A DNA stretch of 64,000 bases, from positions 176,801-240,800 of the forward strand of contig NW_015440972.1 in the NCBI RefSeq assembly GCF_000150705.2, given 5' to 3'. The translations under genes were made by a program, and so were the position numbers. Shown here piece by piece: positions 12,108-24,325 of this stretch; position 1 is the first letter of the stretch; each line of letters begins with the position of its first letter. The notes under the pieces were generated by a model. That model made no database searches. It worked only from the letters and a program-made list of their open reading frames with translations, and had not been told where the DNA came from. This stretch comes from Paracoccidioides lutzii Pb01. Taxonomy: Eukaryota > Ascomycota > Eurotiomycetes > Onygenales > Ajellomycetaceae.

Positions 12108-15100
12108 CTGTTTTGCGCAAATAACTGTCAATTCAGGGAATTCTTATTAAATATAGTGTATATTAATCACTGCTCACTTCATTCAATATAATATTATCTT
12201 ATTTTATATCAATTGATTGATTTGATACATTCTTATATTATTATTTTTTTTTTCTCTGTGTTCAATCTGTTCACTTAGCAGGTGAAAAAATCTACAACTC
12301 ACTAATTTTTCAGTGACTGATCACACAAGAATATGTCAATCCACTCAATCAAGCTTATAGACAAGAATCTCAACAAATAAGATTACTCTATTATAAAGAA
12401 GATTAATATGATATGATGAAATATATAATGACTCACTCATAGTCATGATTAAGTTATTTCAGTCAATTTGACTGATCTGAAAATGATCAGAGAGCTCTGA
12501 GCTTACTGACCCCCCTGGAGTCATTCAAGAGTTCCAATATTAGATTCTCTAAAACACTTGATTGACAAGCCAGGCTGATTATAGCCTCTACTACAGTAAA
12601 GCTAGTCTATTTATATCATGTTGAATATGCTGATCTGACTCTTTTAGAAGATAAGGTGGAGATGCCTGCAGTGATCTCTAATCTGTCACTAGCAACTGAC
12701 TCCAAAGAATTGCAACTGAGGAGATTGAATCTCAAACATCAAAAGATTGATTTAGAACTTCAAAAAGAGAGGTGTAAAGAATTACAGCTTCAACTTCAAT
12801 TGAAGGAGCTCTACACTCAGAATGACAAGGTCATGATGTCTGCAAATCTGCTGGTGGGTCAACCATCAGTATGAGATCTGAACTTGAGATCCTGAATGTA
12901 ATATAATCTCTATGATCTGAATAGCTATGTTGGCAAGGTGATTAGCCAGTTTAAACAGGATACTAAGTATGCTATCAAACTGAACACTCTGGTTAAATCT
13001 TTGAATTACCTCTCTTGGTATGTGAATATTAAGGCCAAGCTAATTGACACTCAATGCTGAGTTATATTAGAGAACAAGCAAGTCAAAAACCCTGATGAGA
13101 ATCTCAAATAAGCTTCTTTTTGAGAGGCTAAAAATTGCTAGCTTTACATTTTTATTTTGAATGTATTGACAACTAGCATTAGGCTCTGTTTTAATAAGTA
13201 TGATAAGAGCAGAATCACTTATTCCCTTTGATGTGTGATTGAGAAGGAGTTCTTCATTCTGAGAACACAGCTCTGCAGAAAAGCAGTCCTAGCATTTATA
13301 TCAATAAGTAATATCCAAGTTATTAATGTACATATATTTTTTAATAAGTTCAATAATATTATTATGAAATTAGAAATACTTGATATTTTACTCTCAAATG
13401 ATATAATATTTCACATGTTCTATTTTGCACTTCTTAATATATAGTGAAATTATATACAAAAGAAAATTAAAGAGATACAAAAGTTTAAATCAAAGTCTGT
13501 CATGTTAGATGTTCATTCAATTATAGAAGAAATACATTCTCAATTAAATCATCTTAAAGAGGTCAAGAAGGCTGTCTAAGTAGCTAATTCTTCAGCTAAC
13601 ATGACTTAGACTGAAAATGCAGCTGTGAGTTCCAATAATAGCAGTAATATTCAAAATAATTTGGCCTATAGGAGCTGACCTAGGAGATGCAGAGACTATC
13701 AAATGAGTGAACATTCAAATTCTGACCTCTCAATCTGCCTGGAATATAAGCATTGTTATGATGGGCTCTGCTGGACAGTCAATTCAAATAGCACTTCTGA
13801 AGAATGAAGGATCACCAACATAGCAAGAATAGAAAAGTATAATAATAAAGAGAGTAGTAAGGGCAAAAAAACTCTATCAACTGTAAATAACAGCTCTAAA
13901 ATGTTTCAAATGATGAATTTAGTGCAGATCATTAGAGTGTCTATGTACTCTACTGAATCAATCATCAACTCACTTATCATATGAAATAGCAGAGTCAGAT
14001 GTCATATTATGTATGATTAATTATGATTTTTTTTAAATAATAAAGATTAGCAGCTCTATAATTTAAGTGGTCAATAAGACAATTTTGAAAATTCAAAGAA
14101 TTGAGATCATCTCTATCCCAGTCAGAGAAAGATTAATTGAATTTGATCATATCTATTTGATGTCAGATTTATCTGTCAATCTCATATTTACTGGCCTATT
14201 GAAGTGTCAGAGCTATATTCATCATGATCTGCAAATGGATACTGAAAATTACTTTGAGATAATAGCATATACAAAAAATGACATCTTCTATGTAAATTTA
14301 AATTCTAATAATATATATATTCTATCTAATATTTTTTCTATGTTTAAAGATATTATGAATGATCTGAAGCTTGAATCACTGACATACTTGATAATTCTGA
14401 AGCTCAGAGTGATTTCAACAGATTATGATATGAATACTGTATCATTAGATCTTTTCAACTATGATGACATGGAGTAGCTAATTAACTCAAAGAATCTGAA
14501 TACTAATATCTTCATTTTGTTCTTATCAATTTGACTACTCATTATTATGCTGAAGCAGCTACTGATTGATAAGTGACACTAGTAATTGAGTAATATTGAT
14601 GAGAAGAATCTAATTAAAATGTCACAGAAGCTCTGTTTCAGAATTGTCATCATCAGTCTAAAGAAGCTCTCATTCTGCATCATGTATGTTAAAGTTAAAT
14701 ATAAATATGCAAGTTATAAAAATGCTCTACTACACTATGTTATCTGCAAAGATCTTAAGATTTGAATAAATCTATTTAGAGGTAAAGAAACACTTGATAA
14801 TGAAGAAGATATACCATTTTATGCAGGTAAGAAGCTTGTGATAATGATTACTAACAATGCTATGTGAATATAATAGACTTTTCTATTGAAGTACTATAAT
14901 GAGACTCTAAAATATATATAGACCTTCAATCAATTTATGAAGAATCTGCTCAATCACAGTGTTGTGATTATTTACTCTGACTGTAGTGAGTTGAATTCAA
15001 ATACTGCAGTCATCTATATGATGAGTGAGAGTATTAAATGAGAATCAATCTCATTTTATACTCTGCAGCAAGATGATATATTCAAACATTCTATTGATCT

Positions 15101-17592
15101 GATTATTAAAAAAGTTTAAATATTATTAATAAATTTCTCCTCCCCTCTTCAGATGTGGAGTGAGGTGGTAATTGCAGCAATTGAAATGCTTAATCTTATG
15201 CCAATATCAGTCAAGCTCTATAACAGTGTAGAAGATTCAGATTCAAAGCTGGTTACTTCATATAAAGCTTAACTTGAGACTCTGCTCTCTGCACATGAGA
15301 TTTACTGATAGAGGTGCAAGGCTTATTTAAAAATAGTACTTAAGCTGAATATGAAGATAGCTTCATAATCACAGAAGCTTATATTTACAAGCTATGATGA
15401 CTTTATTAATTATAGATTGATTGATCCTTCTAACGATCACCTTTATATATTGAAAGATATGATATTTCAAGAAGATCTTTATTTAATAAATTCTCTGATT
15501 TCATCTGAGCAAGATGTCAAGAATCTATCTTCTGTCATTCATATGACTATAGTTGTGATTCTCTTCACCTAACACAATTTATTAACAGATGATTTCATAA
15601 TAAACAGAGAGTTTCTATCTGCCTCTTCAGTATTTCTACACTCTATAAATAATTGATAGATAGACTATGAGATTACTATGCAGATTCTGATATTTTTGAT
15701 GTAAAATACTACTGCCCTCTCAGAGTCTGCTTTAGAGATAAAGAATTCTTCAATGTTCACTGAGAATATTATTTCAGTAAGAGAGGTCTCAGTGAGGAAT
15801 TTCACTGACAATTTGATTGACATTCTCACAGACTCTAAGATTATCAACTTGTCAGTTTCAAAGAATCTTATCTGAGCTCAGGCATCTGCAGATTGAAAAT
15901 ATTACTTCCATGTCTGTGTTAAGAAGATTAACTGCCTCAAGCAGATTAGTGCATGATAGCTAGTTGAAAGGACCTCAGATATGATGATTCTATATGACCA
16001 ATGAGTGTTCAATAAAAAGATTAATAATATAAGTAGAATTGATTGATATAATGTCTGCTGAGTAGTCTGCAGCAATTATCAAGAAAAGAGTGTCAACTAT
16101 TCAAAGATATTTGCATCAGTTATATTGGTCTTCACCTCTCAAGTACTTATGATGATCTCAGTATTCTGAGAATAGCATATTCTACAGATCAACATAATTA
16201 TAACATTTTTAAATGCTCAGCTTCCCATCAATAAATGTATATATATGCATCAACTCATCAGGTTTCATAAGGGATATAGTAATCTGATATGTGAATTAAT
16301 GCAAAGACTATATGATCTGAAGCAAGCAGCACTATTATGATATAAGAAGCTGTGAAAAATGTAATTGAAAACAGACTTTCATATTAGTTCTTATGAGATC
16401 AATTTTTTTATAAATGACATGTGCAAGATTTATATAATCATCTATATAGACAATATTCATCTATATGATCTGAATATATTAAATATTGAATAGACAAAAG
16501 CTCAGATCATCACTAATTATAAGATCAAGAATGTAAGTGAATCAAACTTATATTTAAGTATGAAGATCAATCAGAATATTAAATCATTATTACTGTCCCA
16601 GTCATTGTTCATAAAGAACCTACTTGAGAAATTCTCAATAAATGACTGCCATTTAACATCTTCTTCTATAGAGGAGAATGTTGATTTCATGAGTAATAAT
16701 AAAGAACTGATTACTTATATAGCAGAATTTACATTATGTTTCTATCAATTAAAGATTAACTCTTTGCAATATCTCATTGCTAACACATATTCTGATATAA
16801 GCTTCATTACTGGCTTTCTAGAAAGATTCAGCTCCTGCTCTATCTTGAAGAATTGAATGATATTTAAGTGAATTCTTAGATATCTACAAGGCACACCTGA
16901 CATAGGTATATCCTACTGAAAAGACACAGATATAGAATCTATAGTGTTCACTGATTCTGATTGGGCAGACTATGATTTGGGTTTCTGCTTAATCATCAGA
17001 TATGTCATTTATATGGCAGAGGGTTCTATTGCTTGATGAAGCAGCAAGCAGACAGGCATTTCAAAATCATCTACTGAGGCCAAATATATCACATCCTCAG
17101 AGACTGTCTATGAGCTTGTTTGCCTCTGGGAATTGCTGGAGGATGCCAACTTCATGCTGTTCTGACTCAATAATCTTGATGATAATGACAGTTTAATCAA
17201 ATCATCAGTCAATAAGCTGATATATATAATTCAGGCAGATAATAAATTGGTGATTGAATTGACCAAAAGTGAGACTATTCCACACTAATCTAAGCATATA
17301 GAGGTCTACTTCCATACTCTTTGAGATCTTGTCTGTAAGAACAAGATCTCAATTAATTACATTTTATCTACTGAGAACATGGCAGACAGGCTGACCAAGC
17401 TGCTTGGGGCAACTAGATACACCCTATAACAGCAGATATTAGAAGACACAGTAAGCAGGCGGAAATGATTATATGGAGAAAATGACTGATTTTTCAACAA
17501 TATGGGTTTTCCAGTCAAATTATGTACCAATACCTAGCTACAGGGTATTTTTTGTATATAATCTCGCGTATAGTTACATCAGTAAGTGGGGG

Positions 17593-17690
17593 TGTCAGGC
17601 CTATCCGCCTTCTTATGTAATCCACACTGTATATAACTTCCGCGTAGCTAGCAATCGCTTCATAATCAATCAAGCAATCTATCCTTCACA
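17593..17690 (+). repeat. Right LTR of the copia element (98 bp)
   Basis: It runs from TGTCAGGCC to CCTTCACA and keeps canonical TG...CA ends. A purine tract AGTAAGTGGGGG lies immediately before it and is a good polypurine tract. It is less mutated than the left LTR. Confidence 0.9.
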
Positions 17691-18196
17691 TATTGCTTTG
17701 CATTTCTCTGTTTTATTGCTACTGCTTCCCTTCTTTTCCTTAACTCTTTTGCACTTGATTTCAAAATGCTGAGTGCTCTTGTTTGCTGCTTTTATTTTAG
17801 CATTTCTTGTCTGGTAAATATATATTCTATCCTTGCCCGCCTCATAGTTTTTAACTCAATAATGAAGAAACATTCATCTATTTCAATGCCACTTCATTTC
17901 CTACTAAACCCTATCACCTAGAGTTGTGTAAAGCCTTTCCCACTGACGTGAATCACGACTCATTTCACAAAATCATAATTTCCCTTCTGTCTGATTATTT
18001 CAGCCTATATCACTTGCAGGGATGCAATGAGACCATAGCCTGTCATAAAAGCCATAATTCATGCAATCATATTATGTTTTCATTAATGTGGTAAATTACA
18101 CAAACCTAATAAAATATTAGGGTGAAAAACACGAAAACACCTAATATAATGACACAATCCTTTTCTCCCAACCATATTCCAGTCAACTATCATCAA
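17691..18196. other. Intergenic between copia element and RecQ gene
   Basis: AT-rich, no ORF of note. The right part should be the 3' UTR of the minus-strand RecQ gene. Confidence 0.5.
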
Positions 18197-20105
18197 CTAA
18201 TATCGTTTATATATATCTATAAGGCTAGCAGCACGAAAGCCCGTGAATTTCTCCCTGGACACAGCGGCTGAAAGGACACTCTCAGCATAGTCATCCCCTG
18301 AATGTTCATGTGCCCCACTAAGTTTCTTTCGGCGTGTCAACGCTTCGCGACCCTCTTTGCAGAAATCGCATGCAAAATCACACATTGATGAAATAGAAGT
18401 GCCCTTACAAACTTGAGAAGGCTGTCCCATTCGTGCGTCAAGATTCGGATCCCGCTCGCCAAAAAATTCGCGAATCACATCATGTCTGCACCGGGTTGTT
18501 GTTTCGCAATATTTCACCATCCTCTTGAAACTCTCTAGGAGTGCTTCCTGGTTGCGTATCTTGGCTTCTAAATTTGCTGTTGTGGCCTTGCGCTTTTTAC
18601 TCGCGGGGTTGTTTCCCTGCAAATCTGCTTCGAAATGCCAATCCTGGTCTCGGGTCATGCGGTCCATTACACGGTCGCGCTCCTGAGAGCTATAGTATAC
18701 CAGAGATACAGCTGCACGGCCGTCCCGACCTGCTCGACCGGATTCTTGCACAAACCCTTCAAAACTGCGGGGCGGAGTCCAGTGTATGACAAAGCGAACA
18801 TGCGGGTTGTCAATACCCATCCCAAAAGCGTTGGTGGCTACCACGATGCAAAAGGCAGGTGATTTGGGCTTTTCTCCTGACTTTTCTTTGGTTGATCCAG
18901 AGAGCTTGCTTGGCGAGCTCCACAGTGACTGAATTCTGGACCGTTCAGAAGCAGACAACCCAGCATGATAAGCGACTGCTTTGATGTTGAGAGGTGAGGC
19001 TGATAAGCTGTTCGCAAGTTCAGTGCAGATAGCCCTTAATGGGACATAGATAATTCCTATAAGAGGAGGAAGGGGAGGTAAGATGGTCATGCTAGGTTCG
19101 TCAGAATTTTCTTGTTGGGGAGGAGTTAGCCGTGCAACACGTCTATTATGAATCGAGCTCAGCCAACAGAGGAGGTCATTTAATTGATCTGTGCCAGGAA
19201 CTGCAGGGTCCACAGAACAATCTGAAAGATATCGGACCTCGTAATGGATATTTGGTCGCGCTGATCCAGTGCTGAATTTTCTCAAGGTGAGAGGATCCAA
19301 TCCTAGCAGAGATATTATATCTGAACGGACGCGGGCGGTGGCTGTTGCTGTGAGAGCAGTGATTGGAACAAATGGTCTGCGTAGCTCTTTTCTGAACCAC
19401 GACAGCTCTTTATAAGCAGGACGGAAATCATGGCCCCATTCACTGACACAATGCGCCTCATCAATTGCGATCCGAGCAAGTTCGCCTTGTAGGTGAACTG
19501 TTTGAAGATTTCGACGGAAGGAATCCGTCTGACAGAATTCGGGGGTAACGTATAAAAGGCGTAAAGTGGGGTGTCCCGAGAGGAGATCTTTTACAATTTC
19601 CCGCCTTCTGGTAAGCGTAGTTGTTGAATTGATCGTTGCGACGGGTATGCCATTAGCTTCTAAGGCAGTGACTTGATCCACCTGATGCGGGAGGTAATGT
19701 TAATTACTATGAAATATTAAATTTCTTCCTGTTCCAACCTACCATCAACGCAAGAAGAGGAGAAACAACAATTGTGACTGTTGTTAGGAATAGGGTTAGC
19801 ATCATGCTTCTAACAGTAAGTTTACAAGAGAGATTCTAGTGCTGCTCACCTCCATGCCCCACAATGGCTGGTAATTGAAAGCATAAGCTCTTCCCAAACG
19901 ACGTGGCAGCCTGAAGAAACACATCATGGCCCTCAATAGCTGCCTCAATAACTTCCCGCTGGAGGGGTCTACATGAAATATAAAGGTTAGTTCCTCAACA
20001 TAGACTTTTCAAAAGTTGCTCATACCGAAATGTCTTCTTCCCAAACACGCGTCTTAATGTAAAGTCGATGTCGATGAGATGTCGTTTGTCTTTTTGCAAG
20101 GGCAT
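18197..20105 (-). CDS. RecQ-family ATP-dependent DNA helicase (short form)
   Basis: The model is complement(join(18197..19681, 19743..19777, 19850..19968, 20026..20105)), 572 aa, all phases consistent. RecQ enzymes unwind DNA 3' to 5' in repair and recombination. Motif 0 contains FRPLQREVIEAAIEG. Motif I is AATSFGKSLCFQLPA, where the usual TGGGKS is TSFGKS. Motif Ia/Ib, SPLLALM followed by DQV, is rebuilt only by splicing the 35-nt exon 3. Motif II is DEAHCVSEWGHDFRP. Motif III is ALTATA, and motifs V-VI hold ATNAFGMGIDNPHVR and QESGRAGRDGR. The C-terminal zinc-binding RQC part has YCETTTRCRH and CDFACDFC. There is no HRDC domain or long N-terminal extension, so it is not the Sgs1/BLM orthologue but a smaller RecQ. 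The ORF ends about 440 bp from the PPR gene end. Confidence 0.9.
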
Positions 20106-20548
20106 TTCTGCTTTCCATTCCACTCAATGTGACATATTCGCTTTATGTAATATCCAAATGTTCTATATTGCTATTTTACTGTAATGGCGGTGGCGTTTTG
20201 CTCTCATTAACATTAGATGGTTGGAGGTTTCGGCTGACGCGACGAGGAACGAAAGAACGCCATATCACGTGATTCGACAACTGGGAGTTTATTCGAACTA
20301 GACTTGGATAAAACTGATATTAATCGATGTAGATTCGATGATTAACTATTTTCAAGAGTATATGCCACCATGCAGATGACAAAACCATGAACTCAACTTT
20401 GTACAATGGAGATTCTTGGATTATTATACACCGCTGCATTGCGAATGAAAACAGGATGTTTTGGTATACCAATCGTTGAAGAATATAAAACCCAAACCCA
20501 AAATACTCTTACATAACAAACCATACACAGTAACCCGGCGAGCGCAAA
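20106..20548. other. Promoter of RecQ gene and 3' end of the PPR gene
   Basis: 443 bp without a gene. It contains TATCACGTGATTCG near 20262, a CACGTG palindrome that could be a bHLH site. Confidence 0.45.
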
Positions 20549-22744
20549 TCATTTGCGTGCTCTCAGATTGATGGGGACAAGCTGTTCAAGAACCGCCCTA
20601 ACAGCCAGAATATCTTCCTTTTTCTGCAACTCAAGCTTCCAAAGACGTTCGATCCTTACCCAGACGTCAAGGACAGCTTCGGGTCCGCCACAAGCAGCGT
20701 GTGCACGTAGGCAGGAAACAATTAGTTTTCGACCCAAGTATACAGAGTTCTCATACCTCCAGTCGTCATCTGTTTCTTCAAAGGTTTTGGGGGATCCATT
20801 GCCATCCGAAGGGTTCGACGAATGAGCTTGGCTCTCACTGGCCCTCTCCTTACTGTGTGATTCGGACTCTGCCCTTTCATCGCCTGCTTGTTCAGCCCTT
20901 TCAGGTTCACTGGAAGATGAGTATGGTTTATCGGTTAATGGATTTTCCCATACGAATTTCTCCCTCCGACTTTTGACACTTCGCTTGGCACTAAGTTCAG
21001 CTTTGGAATGATAGAGAGCTCGAAGAAAGTGTTTCCATACCCCCTTAAGCCGCTTGAATGTCCACGCGGTGTCTGCTTTCCATCCATGTGCAGCGAAGCC
21101 GTGGAACAAAAATATATAGATCATCCCTTGTGGGGGAATAGAAAACGTTCCTTTCATGTCCTCAAGTAGGGCAATAACGCGTGCTAGGTCGCCTGTAACG
21201 TTTGCATGATGCCACAAAAATATGTAGAAGGTTTTTGCATCGGGAGTCAATGGCATTGCCCGTTGTAACGCCCGGTGATGTTCTGGAAGTTTATCATGCA
21301 GAAAAGTTGTCATCCCAAGTACACGACCAAGCCTTTTAGTTGCCTTCCTATAAGCAGCATAGTTGTCGGATGGTGAAGGGTATACACTCGAACCTAGGAG
21401 TTCCGGGTTCTGCTCTTTCAGCGTAATGTACATGTCCTTCATGCGCTCGTACATCTTCTCTGCAACATGCTGCTGCCCGCACCGAAGTAGGGAAACCATG
21501 ACACAGTTTAGAACCACAGTATCAACGACTTCGCCCAATCGAATAAATTCACGATAGGTATTTCGAATACCTTCGGCATCTCCGCGTAGTCCAAAAGAAA
21601 ATATGTGAGCCACTCTCCCGAAACGGGAGAGCTCCAGTCCTCGGGCTTTCATCTCCTCTATAACCTTGTCGGCAACTTTCCACTGCCTGGCTTTGATAGC
21701 AATATCATATAATATATTGAATGCTATGCTTGAGCTAGGTACCAAGCCTTCGTATTCCATACGCCTCCACATGCCAAGTGACGATTTGAGATCGCATTTC
21801 TTTACCGAAGGATAGGATTTCCCTGTCAGATGAATTGCAGCGGTCCATAACGAGGGCGATATGTAAAATGAAGCTTCTGCCATATCATCAAGTAGTTTCA
21901 GATATCGTTCCGCATGAATACGCAAGCGCCGGGGCGGGCTCGCGAAGCGATGCAATAAGAGTCTTCGGGTTCGAGCAGAAAGATATGATACACCCGGCGA
22001 TGGAAGGTCTTTATACGCTCTAAAGATTTGTTGATTGGAGCTATTCTCATCGTTCAATAAGTCTACTATCCGCTGAACTCCATGGATTTGGACAGCGTCA
22101 GGGCGATATCGTTCCGGTGGTTTCTTTTGGGGCAAACTTATTTCTCTGGCTGGGTTGGATAAAACAACCTGAAGCGACTTTAATCCTTCCTCTTTGCCCA
22201 AGATCTCGAGATAAAGTCTAAATAGGTGTTTTGTATTGGCTAGTTTGGAAGCGGCTGCTCTTTTAAATGAGGCGTGGTCTATGGCGAAATCTGGGGTTAA
22301 GGTGCAAGTATGAAATTTGTGATCGGTCCTTATAGAAGCCCCTTTTCCTGGTTCTTTTGGCATAAGGGGCTTTGTATGATGTGGTTCCGCTGCTTGTCCC
22401 ACTAGATTGCTCTCATGAGCAACCTTGTGTTGTTCTGGTATATTTTGCGATGGTTGTATAGCGGTGGTGTGAGAGGAGTGTCTCGACAGTCTTGAAAATC
22501 TTCTTTTCCATGGAGAATGTTCTCTGCATAATCCTGCAAGAACAAGAGAGCTTATAAATAGGTTACTAATCGGAGTACGGCTTGTGAGGTATGATTGGAG
22601 TCGCATGGTTCGGGGGAAATATGACGAGGGCAATAAGAGTAGGTCTAGGTCTATTGGACGAGGATAAGGGGAGGGAACGTAGAAAAGTCCTGCTCGGGAG
22701 AGCAAAAATCCTCTCGACTTTTCCAAGCTCTTGAAGAATGACAT
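20549..22744 (-). CDS. Pentatricopeptide-repeat-like mitochondrial protein
   Basis: An uninterrupted 731-codon ORF. The N-terminal ~80 residues contain many Arg/Ser/Leu and few acids (KSLEKSRGFLLSRAGLF, later RRFSRLSRHSS), fitting mitochondrial import. From about residue 290 to 600 there are degenerate helical pairs of the PPR kind, for example SIAFNILYDIAIKARQWKVA with DKVIEEMKARGLE, then VVLNCVMVSLLRCGQQHVA with EKMYERMKD, and later AKTFYIFLWHHANVTGDLA with RVIALLEDMKG. An acidic Ser-rich linker (residues about 620-660) precedes a closing helical part. Fungal PPR proteins act on mitochondrial RNA processing, stability or translation; which RNA this one binds cannot be read. It shares a promoter region with the mitoribosomal gene RSM25. 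Confidence 0.75.
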   Translation of the reverse strand: MSFFKSLEKSRGFLLSRAGLFYVPSPYPRPIDLDLLLLPSSYFPRTMRLQSYLTSRTPISNLFISSLVLAGLCREHSPWKRRFSRLSRHSSHTTAIQPSQNIPEQHKVAHESNLVGQAAEPHHTKPLMPKEPGKGASIRTDHKFHTCTLTPDFAIDHASFKRAAASKLANTKHLFRLYLEILGKEEGLKSLQVVLSNPAREISLPQKKPPERYRPDAVQIHGVQRIVDLLNDENSSNQQIFRAYKDLPSPGVSYLSARTRRLLLHRFASPPRRLRIHAERYLKLLDDMAEASFYISPSLWTAAIHLTGKSYPSVKKCDLKSSLGMWRRMEYEGLVPSSSIAFNILYDIAIKARQWKVADKVIEEMKARGLELSRFGRVAHIFSFGLRGDAEGIRNTYREFIRLGEVVDTVVLNCVMVSLLRCGQQHVAEKMYERMKDMYITLKEQNPELLGSSVYPSPSDNYAAYRKATKRLGRVLGMTTFLHDKLPEHHRALQRAMPLTPDAKTFYIFLWHHANVTGDLARVIALLEDMKGTFSIPPQGMIYIFLFHGFAAHGWKADTAWTFKRLKGVWKHFLRALYHSKAELSAKRSVKSRREKFVWENPLTDKPYSSSSEPERAEQAGDERAESESHSKERASESQAHSSNPSDGNGSPKTFEETDDDWRYENSVYLGRKLIVSCLRAHAACGGPEAVLDVWVRIERLWKLELQKKEDILAVRAVLEQLVPINLRARK

Positions 22745-23363
22745 GAGAGGTCTGACATCGTGCCATTGGGGTACAATTTAACTGCGCATTTCGTAATTCA
22801 ACGATGTCATGGACAATGTATGATCGTCCTCCGCGAGTCGCAAGGATTCAGATCACGGCAGAGCAGCAAAAGGAATAGATAACAAAGAAAATAGAAAGCC
22901 CACAGATTGTCTCAGAGGAATTGGCACAATTTAATCTCTATAGTGATTGGTGATTGGGATTGTCCGTTTGTTTGGTGATGCTTTCAACGCTTGGAGTTGG
23001 GGAAATTTTCTGGTGATGTTGTTTCGCAGCTCCTGATTGGCCAGATTGCTTGAACAACGCCAAGTCTCGTACATTTTTCAAATTTCTGTTTTTTAATGTC
23101 CAATCATCATCATCGCCACTACGGAGTATTTAGGAATCCGAAATAGTATACAGCACATAGCTTTTGTCAGTTATTTCCAATTGCTTTCTCTCCACTCGAA
23201 TTTTCATTTCCCATTCTTGTGCATTCATTGGCTAACACTCTACCGCCGATCTAAGTAGTAGTCCGCTTCATGAGGCACGTCACAGTGAGACGGCGCAATC
23301 CTTTCCAAAAGAAATATTTTCCACGCCAGATCCTGAGGGAAGCCCTTCGGACTGATTTGCACA
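22745..23363. promoter_or_regulatory. Divergent promoter region of PPR gene and RSM25
   Basis: 619 bp lie between two genes for mitochondrial gene expression transcribed in opposite directions. Several ATTGG/CCAAT words occur (for example 22919-22923, 22946-22955 and 23034-23041), which fits CCAAT-binding-complex control. Co-regulation is an inference. Confidence 0.5.
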
Positions 23364-24325
23364 ATGGGACGGTACAATCTGACTGCTCTCCGTGTGAGAC
23401 GGACAGCATTAGCCATTAAACAATGTGGTAAGCCAGGGACGCGACAGCCCTGGCTCGACGTTATGGCGGATATCCCACCTGCGTCGATTCTTGTTCGCAA
23501 TCAAGCCCAGCCACATCCTGTCGTCAAACAACGAGTAAAAACTGTTCAGGGGGAATCGAAACCGCAAATTGAAATCACAACGCCAACTGGCCAAAACCTC
23601 GCATCGAAGAAACCGCGTCGCATCTTTCAACCCAAAGAAATACGCTATGAAGAGGACGAGCTACGAAAAGAGTTTTTCCGCGATCATCCATGGGAACTTG
23701 CCAGACCACGAGTGGTTCTTGAGAACGACGGGAATGATCATCAAAGATACAATTGGCAGAGGATCCAGCAACCGGGAAAGAGACTTGATGGAGAAAGGTT
23801 ATATATTTCCCATTGCCGTTTCCTTTTTATATACTATGTCCTTCTTGAGAAAAAGTGCAAATTGGAGAACACGATTGGCTGACCTCTTTATTTTTTTTTC
23901 TTTTTCTTTTCTCTTTAAATAGTGTTGTGCAACGGCAGCTATATCTCCTCAACAATGTACCCGACATGACTAAAGGTGCTGCATATGACATTGCGCGCCA
24001 CGAATTTTACCAGTTGCGACTACAGGAAGATGTGGAACGACGGGTTGCTCAAGAGGAGGCATTGGCAACAGGTGCATATTTCGGACCAGATATGCATACT
24101 GTGGGAATGGAACTGGAGAACCAAGAATATGAAAAATGGAAGGTGTGGGCAGAGAGCGAAATTCAAGCTATGGAGCAGCGTCTTGCAGCTTTCACTGGTT
24201 CTACTGGTCCTACGGAAGAGAGCAGAGAATCCGTCGACGAAACCCCGTTGATAGAGGAGGAGGATGTGGTAATGCCACCAGAGGGATCGGAGCCGGAAGC
24301 TTCAGCGGGATCCACGTTAAATTAA
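23364..24325 (+). CDS. RSM25: Mitochondrial small ribosomal subunit protein mS23 (Rsm25)
   Basis: The model is join(23364..23797, 23923..24325), 278 aa. It is a structural protein of the mitochondrial 37S ribosomal subunit. It starts MGRYNLTALRVRRTALA, the usual opening of fungal Rsm25. It keeps FQPKEIRYEEDELRKEFF and DHPWELARPRVVLE in the middle. After splicing it reads RLDGESVVQRQLYLLNN, followed by YDIARHEFYQLR and a coiled, acidic C-terminal tail. The intron donor is GTTATA and the acceptor AAATAG after a T-rich tract; reading through it would give a stop. The length is normal for the family. It is divergently arranged with a PPR gene. Confidence 0.92.

Larger units (their letters stand above)
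11999..17690 (+). mobile_element. Ty1/copia LTR retrotransposon, full length but inactivated by RIP-like mutation
   Basis: Two 98-bp LTRs bound a 5.7-kb element. Flanks read TATTA on the left and TATTG on the right, fitting a 5-bp target duplication with one G-to-A change. Plus-strand coding remnants occur in copia order. A Gag-like helical piece lies at 12656-12873. A protease/integrase-region piece follows near 14067-14476. RT lies at 16560-16856, with INQNIKSLLLSQSLFIKNLL and ITGFLERF, and RNase H at about 16928-17110, with VFTDSDWADYD and KSSTEAKY. The tail ENMADRLTKLL is near 17378-17403. The body is very AT-rich with stop codons throughout. Several TGA codons fall where tryptophan is expected, such as two TGAs before SSKQTG near 17032-17037. 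No intact ORF remains. Confidence 0.9.

Noticed and set aside
23240..23630. Minus-strand ORFs opposite RSM25
   Set aside because: The plus strand encodes a clear mitoribosomal protein with an in-phase intron; the opposite frames are shadows.
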